From NCBI RefSeq assembly GCF_010685995.1, contig NZ_JAAGWK010000005.1, forward strand, positions 62,001 to 126,000: DNA of 64,000 nt, in the 5' to 3' direction. The position numbers and the translations under genes are program-made. The notes beneath the pieces were generated by a model. That model saw nothing but the letters and a program-made list of their open reading frames with translations. It was not told the DNA's origin and made no database searches. Positions 46,995 through 55,096 of this stretch are shown here, in pieces. Source of the DNA: Goekera deserti. GTDB lineage: Bacteria > Actinomycetota > Actinomycetes > Mycobacteriales > Geodermatophilaceae. Positions within the stretch are counted from its first letter, which is position 1, and every line of letters begins with the position of its first letter.

Positions 46995-47159
46995 TCAGCG
47001 GGTCTCGCGGTGGACCGTGTGCTTCCGGTCGGTCGGGCAGTACTTCTTCAGCTCGAGCCGGTCGGGGTCGTTGCGCCGGTTCTTGCGGGTGATGTAGTTG
47101 CGGTTCTTGCACTCCTGGCAGGCCAGGGTGATCTTCGGACGTACGTCAGTGGCTGCCAT
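46995..47159 (-). CDS. rpmG: Large ribosomal subunit protein bL33 with incomplete zinc site
   Basis: Translation gives [20 protein letters not shown], then [20 protein letters not shown] and [14 protein letters not shown], 54 residues, a full actinobacterial bL33. The first CxxC pair (C14, C17) and C41 are present, but the fourth cysteine of the usual second CxxC is Asp 44. This is neither the C+ nor the fully cysteine-free C- form. Zinc binding could persist with an Asp ligand or be lost. It follows tRNA-Met by about 86 bp and precedes the hadA/hadB pair, as in mycobacteria. Confidence 0.95.
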   Translation of the reverse strand: MAATDVRPKITLACQECKNRNYITRKNRRNDPDRLELKKYCPTDRKHTVHRETR

Positions 47160-47214
47160 GAGCTTCCTCGCCTTGTTCTCGGTCGTTCAGTCCCCGACGG
47201 GTGCCGGACACGGC

Positions 47215-47240
47215 GACGGGCCCCGAGATCGGGGCCCGTC
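47215..47240 (-). terminator. Hairpin between tRNA-Met and rpmG
   Basis: GACGGGCCCC (47215-47224) pairs perfectly with GGGGCCCGTC (47231-47240) around GAGATC, 5 nt beyond the 3' end of tRNA-Met. It may be a terminator for the tRNA transcript or a processing signal. Confidence 0.5.
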
Positions 47241-47245
47241 ATGAG

Positions 47246-47319
47246 TAGCGGTGACCGGACTTGAACCGGTGACACAACGATTATGAGCCGTTTGCTCTAC
47301 CAGGCTGAGCTACACCGCC
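47246..47319 (-). tRNA. tRNA-Met, elongator (anticodon CAT)
   Basis: A 74-nt minus-strand tRNA: GGCGGTG acceptor with a G-U first pair, D-arm GTAGCTCAGCCTGGTAGAGC, anticodon loop GCTCATAATC (CAT) and T-arm CCGGTTCAAGTCCGG. The sequence and its place beside tRNA-Thr and rpmG match mycobacterial metT, so an elongator Met is preferred over an initiator or a lysidine-modified Ile tRNA. Confidence 0.92.
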
Positions 47320-47365
47320 ACGATGACCTCACGGCCCGGTCGTGGCGACTGGACCGGCTGGTCGG

Positions 47366-47438
47366 AGCCCCTTTACGGAATCGAACCGTAGACCTTCTCC
47401 TTACCATGGAGACGCTCTGCCGACTGAGCTAAAGGGGC
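47366..47438 (-). tRNA. tRNA-Thr (anticodon GGT)
   Basis: A 73-nt minus-strand tRNA: acceptor GCCCCTT/AAGGGGC, D-arm TAGCTCAGTCGGCAGAGC, anticodon loop ATGGTAA closed by CTCC/GGAG, and T-arm ACGGTTCGATTCCGT. GGT decodes ACC, an abundant codon here. It is first in the tRNA-Thr-tRNA-Met-rpmG group. Confidence 0.95.
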
Positions 47439-47563
47439 CTGCTCCGAGGAGCCGAAGAGCACTCTACCCGACCCCGTCCGCGCCCGTCGCGGGGACCCGC
47501 CCGGAGCATGCGGGGCACCCGTGGGCCGCGCCGCTGCGGGTGTCCAGGGCCGGGCCCCACCGC

Positions 47564-50107
47564 TCAGGAGCGGACGAAGAGGCGGCGGTGGGTCGCCCCG
47601 GGCGCGGCGGAGCGCACCCCGGCCCGGGCCAGCAGCCAGCTCTCCAGCCGGTCCTCCGGCAGCGGGCGGCTGACCAGGAAGCCCTGCAGCTTGTCGCAGC
47701 CCATCTCGGCCAGCAGGTCCCGGGTCAGCTCGTCCTCGACGCCCTCGGCGACCACGCGCAGCCCCAGGTTGTGCGCCAGCTCCACGATCGACCGGGCGAT
47801 GAACGACTCGCTCTGGCTGGTGGACATGCCGAGCACGAAGGACTTGTCGATCTTCAGCTCGTCGATCGGCAGCTGGCGCAGCTGGGAGAGGCTGGAGTAG
47901 CCGGTGCCGAAGTCGTCCATCGACAGCCGCAGGCCGAGGCCGTGCAGGTCGGCCAGCACGGTGGAGTTGCGTACCGAGTCGTCCACGACGCTGCCCTCGG
48001 TGAGCTCGAGGATGAGCAGCTCCCCGGGCACGCCGTGGCGGCGCAGCGCCTGGCTGACCCGGTCGACGAGGTCGGGCTCCATGAGGCAGCGTGCGGACAG
48101 GTTCACGGCCACGGACAGCGCGATGTCGTCGTCCAGCCAGCGGCGGCAGCGGGCCAGCGCCAGGTCGAGGACGAAGTCGGTGAGCGCGCCGATCCGGCCG
48201 ATCTGCTCGGCCAGGCCGATGAAGTCGTCCGGGGAGATGTTGCCGTAGCGCGGGTGCGCCCACCGGGCCAGCGTCTCCACCGAGACGATGTCGGAGGTCT
48301 TCGCGTCGACGATCGGCTGGAACACCACGCTGATCTGACCCTCGGCCATCGCCGACTCGATCTCGGTGCCCAGCTGCAGCCGGCGCAGGCTCTGCTGGTC
48401 GAGCACGGGGTGGTAGGTGGCCACGCCGCCGCTGCTGGCCCGGGCGGCGAGCAGGGCGACGTCGGCGCGCTGCATCAGCGTGCCGGAGTCCCCGCCGTGC
48501 ACCGGGGCCGCGGCGACGCCGATGGCCAGGCTGACCTCGAGGTCGAGGCCGGCCACCCGGGCGCGGGTCGCCGCCGCCTCGCGCAGCCGGCGGGCCGCGC
48601 GCTCGGTGGCGGCCAGCGACAGCCCCGGCAGCAGGATGGCGAAGCGCTCGCCCTCCATCCGGGCCAGGACGGCCTGCGGGGGCGCGTGCTCGCGCAGCAG
48701 GCCTGCGGTGACCAGCAGCAGCTCGTCGCTGGCCGCGTGCCCGAGCGTGTCGGTGATGTCGGTGTAGTTGTCCAGCGCGGCCAGCACCAGGCCGACCCGC
48801 GTGGTGGCGTCGGCCGACCCGAGCAGGTCGTCGATCTCCAACGCCAGCCGCTGCCGGTTCGGCAGCCCGGTCAGCCGGTCGTGGTCGGCGTCGTAGCGGA
48901 TCTGGGTGAGCAGCTGCTGCTGCCGGATCGCTGCGTTCACGTGGGTGAGCATCGATGCCAGCACGGCGCGGTCACCGTCGGAGAACGAGACCGAAGCCAT
49001 CCCGGCCCGGTCGCAGACCTCCAGGTAACCGGGCTCGCCGGCAGCGGTGGGGACCGCGGCGCCGAAGAGCTCCCGTGCGCCCCGGCGGTCCAGCGCTGCT
49101 CGCTCCCACTCGTCGGCGCGCGCGTGGGTCAAAAACACCGGGCCACCTGATGCCGCGAGAGCGGAGCGGCGGATGTGGTCGTCCGGGTCGCCAGGCCCGT
49201 CGAACCAGTCGGCCCCGTCGACCGAGTCGACGACCAGTCGCGGCGCCTCATCGAGGTACGGCGGCAGCCAGAGCGCCACCCGGTCGGCATTGAGCAGTGC
49301 GCGTACGGAGCGGACGATCGCCCGCGTGCCCGCCTCGTCCGGGGTCACGTCCTCGACGCGCCGGGCGAAGTCGTAGACCTTCTGCACGTCCCGGCGACCC
49401 CGGCTCGACTTCTCGTACACCCGGAACGCCGTGACAGCGGCCAACACGAGCGGGACTACGAGGACCCAAGCCCAAGGAGTCGCATCGGCGAGCACGAGTG
49501 CGATCACCCCGACGATCACACTGAGCAGCACTGTGACCGGCAGCGGCAGCAGGCCTACGGCCCACCAGCGCAAGCCGGGCCACTCGGCCGTGGTCGCGAT
49601 CGCCAGTCCGACCATGGCGACGCTCGTCGCCCCCGTGACCAGCAAGGCCAGCGCGAGGGCCAGCCAGGTGAGCGGATCAGAGATGTCGTCGGTCGAGAAC
49701 GCTGAGAGGACCGCAGTGGCCACAGCGACCTCAAGGACGCTGAGTGCCAGGTTGAACGCGAACTTCGCTGCAGGCGTCCGACTCGACGCCAGGACTACGG
49801 CCGCCGCAACGACGCGAGCAACGGCGGTCCACACACCGCCCACCTCGACGAGGCCGACGACGAAGGCGACCTCGTTCGCCGAGATCGTGATCCCGTGCTG
49901 CCGGAACTCGACGGAGATCTGGACCCTCTCGGTGACCCAGAAGGCCCCGAAGACCGCCAGCATCGCGAGAGGTGACGGAACTCCGCCCGCGGAGGGGAAG
50001 ACGAGTGCCGCTGTCACCAGCGCCAGGACCGTCGCCAGAGCAGCAGGGAGCCACGGACGTAGCCATGGCTGCTGCGGTGGGAACGTCTCTTCCTGGAGCT
50101 CGGCCAA
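47564..50107 (-). CDS. Membrane-anchored GGDEF/EAL protein, probable cyclic-di-GMP phosphodiesterase
   Basis: The 847-residue protein has about seven hydrophobic segments (20-230), a GAF-like linker (240-400), a GGDEF domain (405-575) and an EAL domain (590-820). GGDEF is degraded to EGERF (485-489), so cyclase activity is unlikely. The EAL residues are intact: E611 (ETLARW), N669, E701 (ELTE), DD731-732 (DDFGTGYSSL), K752 (KIDKSF), E788 (AEGVED) and Q808. It therefore probably hydrolyses cyclic-di-GMP. Codon third positions are clearly less GC-biased in the membrane/GAF part than in the EAL part. Confidence 0.88.
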   Translation of the reverse strand: MAELQEETFPPQQPWLRPWLPAALATVLALVTAALVFPSAGGVPSPLAMLAVFGAFWVTERVQISVEFRQHGITISANEVAFVVGLVEVGGVWTAVARVVAAAVVLASSRTPAAKFAFNLALSVLEVAVATAVLSAFSTDDISDPLTWLALALALLVTGATSVAMVGLAIATTAEWPGLRWWAVGLLPLPVTVLLSVIVGVIALVLADATPWAWVLVVPLVLAAVTAFRVYEKSSRGRRDVQKVYDFARRVEDVTPDEAGTRAIVRSVRALLNADRVALWLPPYLDEAPRLVVDSVDGADWFDGPGDPDDHIRRSALAASGGPVFLTHARADEWERAALDRRGARELFGAAVPTAAGEPGYLEVCDRAGMASVSFSDGDRAVLASMLTHVNAAIRQQQLLTQIRYDADHDRLTGLPNRQRLALEIDDLLGSADATTRVGLVLAALDNYTDITDTLGHAASDELLLVTAGLLREHAPPQAVLARMEGERFAILLPGLSLAATERAARRLREAAATRARVAGLDLEVSLAIGVAAAPVHGGDSGTLMQRADVALLAARASSGGVATYHPVLDQQSLRRLQLGTEIESAMAEGQISVVFQPIVDAKTSDIVSVETLARWAHPRYGNISPDDFIGLAEQIGRIGALTDFVLDLALARCRRWLDDDIALSVAVNLSARCLMEPDLVDRVSQALRRHGVPGELLILELTEGSVVDDSVRNSTVLADLHGLGLRLSMDDFGTGYSSLSQLRQLPIDELKIDKSFVLGMSTSQSESFIARSIVELAHNLGLRVVAEGVEDELTRDLLAEMGCDKLQGFLVSRPLPEDRLESWLLARAGVRSAAPGATHRRLFVRS

Positions 50108-50194
50108 CGGATGCCTGTCTGTCGGGGCAGGTACGCAGGCCGAACGCTAACAGTGAGTGATCGAGAGTCCGAGTTGACTCACTCGCACGGAGCA

Positions 50195-50234
50195 TGATCC
50201 AGGGCGGTCGACCTGTGCCGACCGCCCTGGATCA
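50195..50234 (-). terminator. Perfect 16-bp terminator after the candidate small ORF
   Basis: TGATCCAGGGCGGTCG (50195-50210) pairs perfectly with 50219-50234 around an 8-nt loop. It lies 15 nt after the stop of the 20-codon ORF at 50250-50312 and 88 bp before the EAL gene. Confidence 0.7.
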
Positions 50235-50249
50235 CGGGGCCTGGAGCGC

Positions 50250-50312
50250 TCAGCCCCAGCGCACGGTGCGGACGGAACGGGGCGACGTACGGGCGGAACG
50301 GGTGGCGGACAT
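50250..50312 (-). CDS. Candidate 20-residue basic peptide with its own ribosome-binding site and terminator
   Basis: The minus strand reads ATG with GAGGAGG 5 nt upstream and encodes MSATRSARTSPRSVRTVRWG, then TGA. The peptide has six arginines, no acidic residues and ends in Trp-Gly. A perfect terminator follows 15 nt later and a GCATGGAC/GTCCATGC hairpin precedes the Shine-Dalgarno sequence, so this is a compact transcription unit. I do not recognise the peptide. It could be a small functional protein, a leader peptide, or part of a regulatory RNA. The case rests on the signals, not on homology. Confidence 0.5.
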   Translation of the reverse strand: MSATRSARTSPRSVRTVRWG

Positions 50313-50523
50313 GGTGCCTCCTCAGGCATGGACGGACCTCGGTGAGCGGCAGCCTGTCCATGCGGGGGCAGAGCAGAGTTCGGCTGAGAACCGCTGCTCA
50401 CAGTCTGCGACCAGGTACCCGATCGAGCAAGGTCCTGGAGATCACCATCGGGTGACGACGCTCGAACGAGTCACGGTCCGTCACCTCGGACTCACCATCG
50501 CCACACGAACGGGTGAGCGGAGC
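50313..50523 (-). other. Leader of the small ORF and spacer to the large helical protein gene
   Basis: This 211-bp stretch holds no other gene I can support. It contains the GCATGGAC/GTCCATGC leader hairpin (about 50326-50363). A possible promoter on the minus strand reads TTGCTC, 17 nt, CAGACT; it is weak and unsupported by other evidence. Confidence 0.35.
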
Positions 50524-52656
50524 TCAGTTGTCGGTGACGCGGATGCCGTCAGCGGCCGTGGCCCGCTCGTCACCGTCGTCGGCCTCCAGACCCAGTTGCT
50601 GGGCGATCTCGCCGTACCCGTCGGCCGCGGTGCCCCGTACCGCGTCCCACACGGAGACACGCACGCCGATCGGGAGGCGCGCCTCGTAGCTGCTCCCCGT
50701 TTCCAACAGCTCCGCCGGCGACGCGTCGGGCCCGGGGTCGGGCAGGGCCCCGGCAGCCACCAGGCCGGGCAGCGCGGCTGCGATGGCCATCAACTTTGCG
50801 TCGGCGGCGCCCGTGCTGGGTGTCAGCTCGAGGGCCTCGCCCACGACACCCGACAGGTCCTCCGGGGCCAGCAGCGGGGCTGCCAGGGCGAAGAGCTTGC
50901 CCACGGCGTCGCCGGTCTTGCCCGGGAGGAAGCCGAGAGGCATCGTCGCAATGGCGAACGCACGCTGCCCGGCCTCGATCGAGCGTCTCCGACCGAGCAC
51001 GTGCAGCTGGTCGGCCACGTGCTCGCCCCCGGCGACCGCGGCGACGAACGAGCCCTGCGCGTAGCTGGCCGGTCGCAGGTCCGCCCCCGCGACCACGGGA
51101 GCCTGCATCGCTCGCGAGGTCACCGCCAGCATCAGGGTCTCGCGGGCCCCGGAGTCGATGGCCACCAACCCGATCCCCCGGACCACCTGCAGCTCCGCCG
51201 GGGTCAGCGCCCGGCTCGGGACACCGAGACCACCGGCACCTGCGACCAGGAGCGGCTCGATGGCGTCCAGGTGCGAGGCGAGCAGCACGGCCACGTCGCC
51301 CGACAGCACCGCCAGAGCCTCCTGTGTCCGGTCACCGGGGCCAGTCCCGTCCAGCATCGACTGCAGGGACCCACCCGCGCCCTGGAGCGCCGCGAGCGCC
51401 ACGGCCTCGGTCAGCGCCGGATCGGACTGCCTCACGGCAACGAGCACCGAGCTCAGGGAGGCGGCACCGTCGCTCCAGGGGCGACCGAGCAGGTGCCGCC
51501 ATTCATGTGACTGGTCCAGGAAGGCCGCGGCAGCGGCAGGGTCACGGGCCAACTGGGTCAATCCGGCCTCCACCAGGCCCGCGGGCGGTACGGCCTCCGG
51601 GTCGGCTCCTCGGCGTTGCAGTGCCTGCTCCCTGTCGAGTGCCTGCCGGGTCCACGCGGCGGCTGTCGCCGAACTCACCCAACCGGTGCAGAGCACCCGC
51701 GCCATGCCCGCCATGACGTCTCGGTCCGCCACGCTGCCGGTACTCCGAGCGTCAGTCGGCAGGACCGTGGCGGTCAGCACGGCCGACGCAGCGCGACCGT
51801 CGCCACGAGCAGCGGCGCCCAGCACCCGACCCAGGACGCCCGGGAGCACGTCGTCACGATCGGGCAGCAGGCACCCCACCCGTTGCAGCAGGACGACGAG
51901 ACCGTCGACGCCCAGACGCGCGATCAGTGCCACGGCGAAGGCCGGCTCGTCGAGGTAGGCCGCGTACTCCGCGGCAGTGGCGGACAGGTCTTCCGCCGTC
52001 TGCGGCATGACGAGCGCCGAGGCCGCCTCGAACCCCAGATCGGTCAGCTCCGGCGTACCCCAGCCGGGCAGGACCCCGGCCAGGTGCGCCGTCACGGCGG
52101 CCGCGCCCCGCGCTCCCCCGGAGACGGGGGCGAGCGCGGTCGTCAGCTCGGCGGCGGCCGCGGTGGCGTCGTCGGCGAGCTCCTGCACCAGGTCCGCGTG
52201 CCTCGTGGCACGGCCGGCGTCGCGCTCCCGGTATCCGTCCCGCACCACCTGGGCCGACGCCAACAGGGTGGGGTCGGTGGCCAGCTCGACCCCCGCGGTC
52301 GAGGGCATCCGGGCGGCGCACACGGCGCGGTCGGCGTCCTGCTCCTCCCGCAGCGCCGACAGCTGCGCCCGCACGTCCTCCATCAGCTCCCGGTGCCGGT
52401 CCAGCCGGGTGGCACCGGTGCTGAGCGCCAGGTACAGGTCACCGGCGACCACGCGAGTGGTGGCGAGCTGGACGGCGGCGGCCTCCGCATCGGTGCCCTG
52501 CCAGCCGGGTGTGGCGGCCACCGGCGCGGCGAGCCGGACGTCGAGCACCCAGGCGTCGAGCGCCGCGGCCCGCACCCCGTCGACGACGTCGCCGAGCAGC
52601 TGTGGTGAGCCCGGCGGGTCCGGCAGGGGGACGGCGTCCGGCAGGTCGAGGGTCAC
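50524..52656 (-). CDS. Large mostly helical protein of unknown function (DUF6571-like), ESX-type context
   Basis: The 710-residue protein has no signal peptide or clear membrane segment and is dominated by Ala/Leu-rich helices. These include LATTRVVAGDLYLALSTGAT, ALIARLGVDGLVVLLQRVGC and the C-terminal LPIGVRVSVWDAVRGTAADG. The LGVDGL-type repeat and overall plan recall DUF6571 proteins found beside WXG100-like genes in actinobacteria, but I cannot verify this. GTG at 52656 overlaps the stop of the WXG100-like gene (GTGA), so the two are one operon. Codon bias relaxes toward the C-terminus. It may be a secreted or polymorphic effector; this is inference. Confidence 0.6.
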   Translation of the reverse strand: MTLDLPDAVPLPDPPGSPQLLGDVVDGVRAAALDAWVLDVRLAAPVAATPGWQGTDAEAAAVQLATTRVVAGDLYLALSTGATRLDRHRELMEDVRAQLSALREEQDADRAVCAARMPSTAGVELATDPTLLASAQVVRDGYRERDAGRATRHADLVQELADDATAAAAELTTALAPVSGGARGAAAVTAHLAGVLPGWGTPELTDLGFEAASALVMPQTAEDLSATAAEYAAYLDEPAFAVALIARLGVDGLVVLLQRVGCLLPDRDDVLPGVLGRVLGAAARGDGRAASAVLTATVLPTDARSTGSVADRDVMAGMARVLCTGWVSSATAAAWTRQALDREQALQRRGADPEAVPPAGLVEAGLTQLARDPAAAAAFLDQSHEWRHLLGRPWSDGAASLSSVLVAVRQSDPALTEAVALAALQGAGGSLQSMLDGTGPGDRTQEALAVLSGDVAVLLASHLDAIEPLLVAGAGGLGVPSRALTPAELQVVRGIGLVAIDSGARETLMLAVTSRAMQAPVVAGADLRPASYAQGSFVAAVAGGEHVADQLHVLGRRRSIEAGQRAFAIATMPLGFLPGKTGDAVGKLFALAAPLLAPEDLSGVVGEALELTPSTGAADAKLMAIAAALPGLVAAGALPDPGPDASPAELLETGSSYEARLPIGVRVSVWDAVRGTAADGYGEIAQQLGLEADDGDERATAADGIRVTDN

Positions 52657-52934
52657 CGCGGCAGCGCCGTGCCGCGCGCGGGCAGCAGCGAGCCGTCGAG
52701 CCCGAGCCACGAGTCGGCGACCCCGGCCACGGTGTCGCCCAACCAGCCGAGCTCGCCCGCCAGCGCCCCGGCTGCCGCCCGCGCCCCGGCGGTGAACTCC
52801 TCGACGGCGGCCTGGAGCGGCCCCCCGAAGGACTCCGGCAGCAGCGGGCCCTGGACGTCCAGCGCCAGCTCGGAGCCCGCGCGCAGGGTGTCGGCGAGGG
52901 CGTACAGCTCCTCCGGGAGGACCTCGATCGTCAT
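52653..52934 (-). CDS. Small helical WXG100/EspC-like protein
   Basis: The 93-residue protein begins MTIEVLPEELYALADTLRAG and has AAVEEFTAGARAAAGALAGE then LGWLGDTVAGVADSWLGLDG. Its size, its two predicted helices and a WLG turn resemble type VII secretion-associated small helical proteins (WXG100/EspC). The conserved YxxxD/E C-terminal signal is not clear. It overlaps the large downstream gene by 4 nt and probably forms a pair with it. No ESX secretion genes are in this window, so secretion is inferred. Confidence 0.6.
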   Translation of the reverse strand: MTIEVLPEELYALADTLRAGSELALDVQGPLLPESFGGPLQAAVEEFTAGARAAAGALAGELGWLGDTVAGVADSWLGLDGSLLPARGTALPR

Positions 52935-53032
52935 GCCGGGCAGTGTGACGCTGCCGGCAGCCCGCGCGGGGCCTCCTTCCACAGGGTGTGGACGGCTGCC
53001 GCAGGCACCCCGGACGCCCGTACCCTGCGCCG

Positions 53033-53461
53033 GTGGACCGCTGGGAGCAGGAACCGGAGCGCGGCTCCACGCTGCCCTTCGTGCTGGTCTGCTGGCTGGT
53101 CGCCGCCCTCATGGCCTTCGGGGCGATCTGCGCCTCGGACGCGTTCCTCGCCCAGCAGGAGGTGCAGTCGGTCTGCGACGGGGCAGCCGTCGCCGCGGCC
53201 AACCAGACCGACGAGGGCCTCGTCTACCGCGCCGGCGTCGGCGACGAACTGCCGCTGACCGCGGCGAGCACCGCGGCTGCGGTCGCGGACGAGCTGGCCG
53301 ACGGCGGCCAGGCGCTCGACGCCTGGAGCACCGAGACCGACGGCGCCGAGGTGACGGTGCGCTGCTCGCGGTCGGTCGAGGTCGCCTTCGGCTGGCTCTT
53401 CCTGGGCGGGCAGCCGCTGGAGCGCACCGCCGTCGCCAGTGCCCGGGCGCCGACCGGGTAG
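53033..53461 (+). CDS. TadE/TadG-like single-pass membrane protein
   Basis: The 142-residue protein starts with a short charged N-terminus, RGSTLPFVLVCWLVAALMAF, then GAICASDAFLAQQEVQSVCD GAAVAAANQ. This is the arrangement of Tad pilus pseudopilin-like proteins (Rv3660-type), with one membrane helix followed by an extracytoplasmic domain with two conserved cysteines. GTG at 53033 is the start. It is alone: no tadA/B/C or flp gene is in the window, so it may be a helicase/secretion-neighbour remnant or act with distant tad genes. A perfect terminator follows. Confidence 0.65.
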   Translation: MDRWEQEPERGSTLPFVLVCWLVAALMAFGAICASDAFLAQQEVQSVCDGAAVAAANQTDEGLVYRAGVGDELPLTAASTAAAVADELADGGQALDAWSTETDGAEVTVRCSRSVEVAFGWLFLGGQPLERTAVASARAPTG

Positions 53462-53472
53462 TGGGCGCATGA

Positions 53473-53509
53473 CGACGGCCCCCGACCTCGGTGAGGTCGG
53501 GGGCCGTCG
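53473..53509. terminator. Perfect 17-bp terminator between the TadE-like gene and tRNA-Tyr
   Basis: CGACGGCCCCCGACCTC (53473-53489) pairs perfectly with 53493-53509 around a 3-nt loop. It lies 12 nt after the plus-strand stop and 10 nt beyond the 3' end of the minus-strand tRNA, so it can serve both. Confidence 0.75.
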
Positions 53510-53518
53510 CACCGGGCG

Positions 53519-53600
53519 TGGCGGGTGAAGGATTCGAACCTTCGTAGGCTAAGCCGACGGATTTACAGTCCGCTCCCATTGGCCACTCGGGCAACCCGCC
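53519..53600 (-). tRNA. tRNA-Tyr (anticodon GTA)
   Basis: An 82-nt class II tRNA on the minus strand: acceptor GGCGGGT/ACCCGCC, anticodon loop CTGTAAA with GTA, a long variable arm (TCGGCTTAGCCTACGA region) and T-arm GAAGGTTCGAATCCTTC. The discriminator is A. CCA is not encoded. Confidence 0.96.
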
Positions 53601-53691
53601 GTGCGGTTGGTGCCTGGTGAGCTTACAAGAGGACGTGGGCGTCGTCCCGGGGGCACCCGGGCGCGTCCCGATGACGAGAGGAGACACACCG

Positions 53692-54183
53692 ATGGCCGAC
53701 GCATCGTTCGACGTCGTCAGCAAGGTCGACCGCCAGGAGGTGGACAACGCCCTGAACCAGGCCGGCAAGGAGCTGTCGCAGCGCTTCGACTTCCGCGGCA
53801 CCAACGCCACGATCGTCTGGGCCGGCGAGGAGGGCGTGACCCTGCAGGCCGACACCGAGGAGCGGGTCGCCGCCGCCCTGGACGTGTTCAAGGAGAAGCT
53901 GGTCAAGCGGGGCATCTCGATGAAGGCGATCGACGCCGACGACCCGCAGCACTCCGGCAAGGTCTACAAGATCACCGCGAAGATCCAGCAGGGCATCGCC
54001 TCGGACAAGGCCAAGGAGATCGCCAAGGCGATCCGCGACGAGGGCCCCAAGGGCGTCCAGGCCCAGATCCAGGGCGACCAGCTCCGGGTCAGCGGCAAGA
54101 AGCGCGACGACCTGCAGGCCGTCCAGCAGCTGCTCAAGGGCAAGGACTTCGAGATCGCCCTGCAGTTCGACAACTACCGCTGA
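53692..54183 (+). CDS. yajQ: YajQ family nucleotide-binding protein
   Basis: The 163-residue protein begins [20 protein letters not shown] and has [20 protein letters not shown] and [20 protein letters not shown], ending [16 protein letters not shown], a complete YajQ with two tandem ferredoxin-like domains. E. coli YajQ binds nucleotides and tRNA, and a Xanthomonas homologue binds cyclic-di-GMP. The EAL protein 3.6 kb away makes a signalling link conceivable but unproven. ATG at 53692 has GAGGAG upstream. Confidence 0.92.
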   Translation: MADASFDVVSKVDRQEVDNALNQAGKELSQRFDFRGTNATIVWAGEEGVTLQADTEERVAAALDVFKEKLVKRGISMKAIDADDPQHSGKVYKITAKIQQGIASDKAKEIAKAIRDEGPKGVQAQIQGDQLRVSGKKRDDLQAVQQLLKGKDFEIALQFDNYR

Positions 54184-54223
54184 CCTGACGGACGACCCCG
54201 TCGTGCGACACGGCGGGGGTACG

Positions 54224-55096
54224 TCACCCCAGATCGCGGGCCATGGCCTCCAGCCGGGCGATGCGCCGCGGCATCGGCGGGTGCGTGGCGAACATCGACG
54301 CCATGCCGGCGCCGCGGAACGGGTTGGCGATCATGAGGTGGCTCTGGGCCACGAGCCGGTCCTCCTGGGGCAGCGGGCGGGCGGTGACGCCCCGCTCCAG
54401 CTTGCGCAGCGCGTCGGCCAGGGCCATCGGGTCGCGCGACAGCGCGGCACCGGAGGCGTCGGCCTGGTACTCACGGCTGCGGCTCACCGCGAGCCGCACC
54501 AACCCGGCCGCGATCGGGCCGAGCACGATCAGCAGGAGGCTGCCGAGGGCGCTGCCGCCGCCCCGGTCGTCCTCGGATCGGCCGCCGAACAGCGAGGCGA
54601 ACATCTCCATGTGCGACAGGTAGGTGACCACGGTGGCCATGGCCCCGGCCACCGAGCTGATCAGGATGTCGCGGTTGTAGACGTGCGACAGCTCGTGGGC
54701 CAGCACGCCGCGCAGCTCGCGGGCGTCCAGCAGTTCCAGGATGCCCTGGGTGCAGCAGACGGCAGCGTTGCGCGGGTTGCGCCCGGTGGCGAAGGCGTTG
54801 GGCTGGTCGGTGGGGCTGACGTAGAGCCGCGGCATCGGCTGGCGGGCCTCGGTCGCCAGCTCGCGCACGATGGCGTACATCTGCGGTGCCTGGGTCTCGG
54901 TCACCGGGAACGCCCGCATGGCCCGCAGCGCCAGCTTGTCGGAGTTGACGTAGGCGTAGCCGTTCACCCCGAGTGCGATCAGCAGCGCGACGAACAGTCC
55001 GCCGCGGCCACCGATGACGGCGCCTGCGGCCAGGATGACCCCGCCCATGAGGCCGAGCAGCAGGGCGGTCTTCAGACCGTTGTTCCAGCGGTGCAC
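54224..55096 (-). CDS. htpX: Membrane zinc metalloprotease HtpX
   Basis: The 290-residue protein begins with two hydrophobic segments ([20 protein letters not shown]), then [20 protein letters not shown], the HExxH zinc motif in [20 protein letters not shown], two further membrane segments and [13 protein letters not shown] (third ligand Glu). It degrades damaged membrane proteins, with its active site on the cytoplasmic face. GTG at 55096 gives [14 protein letters not shown], the usual start; the open frame extends upstream without conservation. It ends 40 bp from the convergent yajQ. Confidence 0.93.
   Translation of the reverse strand: MHRWNNGLKTALLLGLMGGVILAAGAVIGGRGGLFVALLIALGVNGYAYVNSDKLALRAMRAFPVTETQAPQMYAIVRELATEARQPMPRLYVSPTDQPNAFATGRNPRNAAVCCTQGILELLDARELRGVLAHELSHVYNRDILISSVAGAMATVVTYLSHMEMFASLFGGRSEDDRGGGSALGSLLLIVLGPIAAGLVRLAVSRSREYQADASGAALSRDPMALADALRKLERGVTARPLPQEDRLVAQSHLMIANPFRGAGMASMFATHPPMPRRIARLEAMARDLG

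Noticed and set aside
47246-47319. Reading the CAT-anticodon tRNA as an initiator or as tRNA-Ile2
   Set aside because: The acceptor begins G-U, not the initiator mismatch; the anticodon stem lacks the three consecutive G-C pairs of initiators; and its position matches the mycobacterial elongator gene.
50147-50401. 84-codon minus-strand frame overlapping the small-ORF region
   Set aside because: It crosses the terminator hairpin and the ribosome-binding site of the 20-codon ORF and is Pro/Arg/Ser-rich without features.
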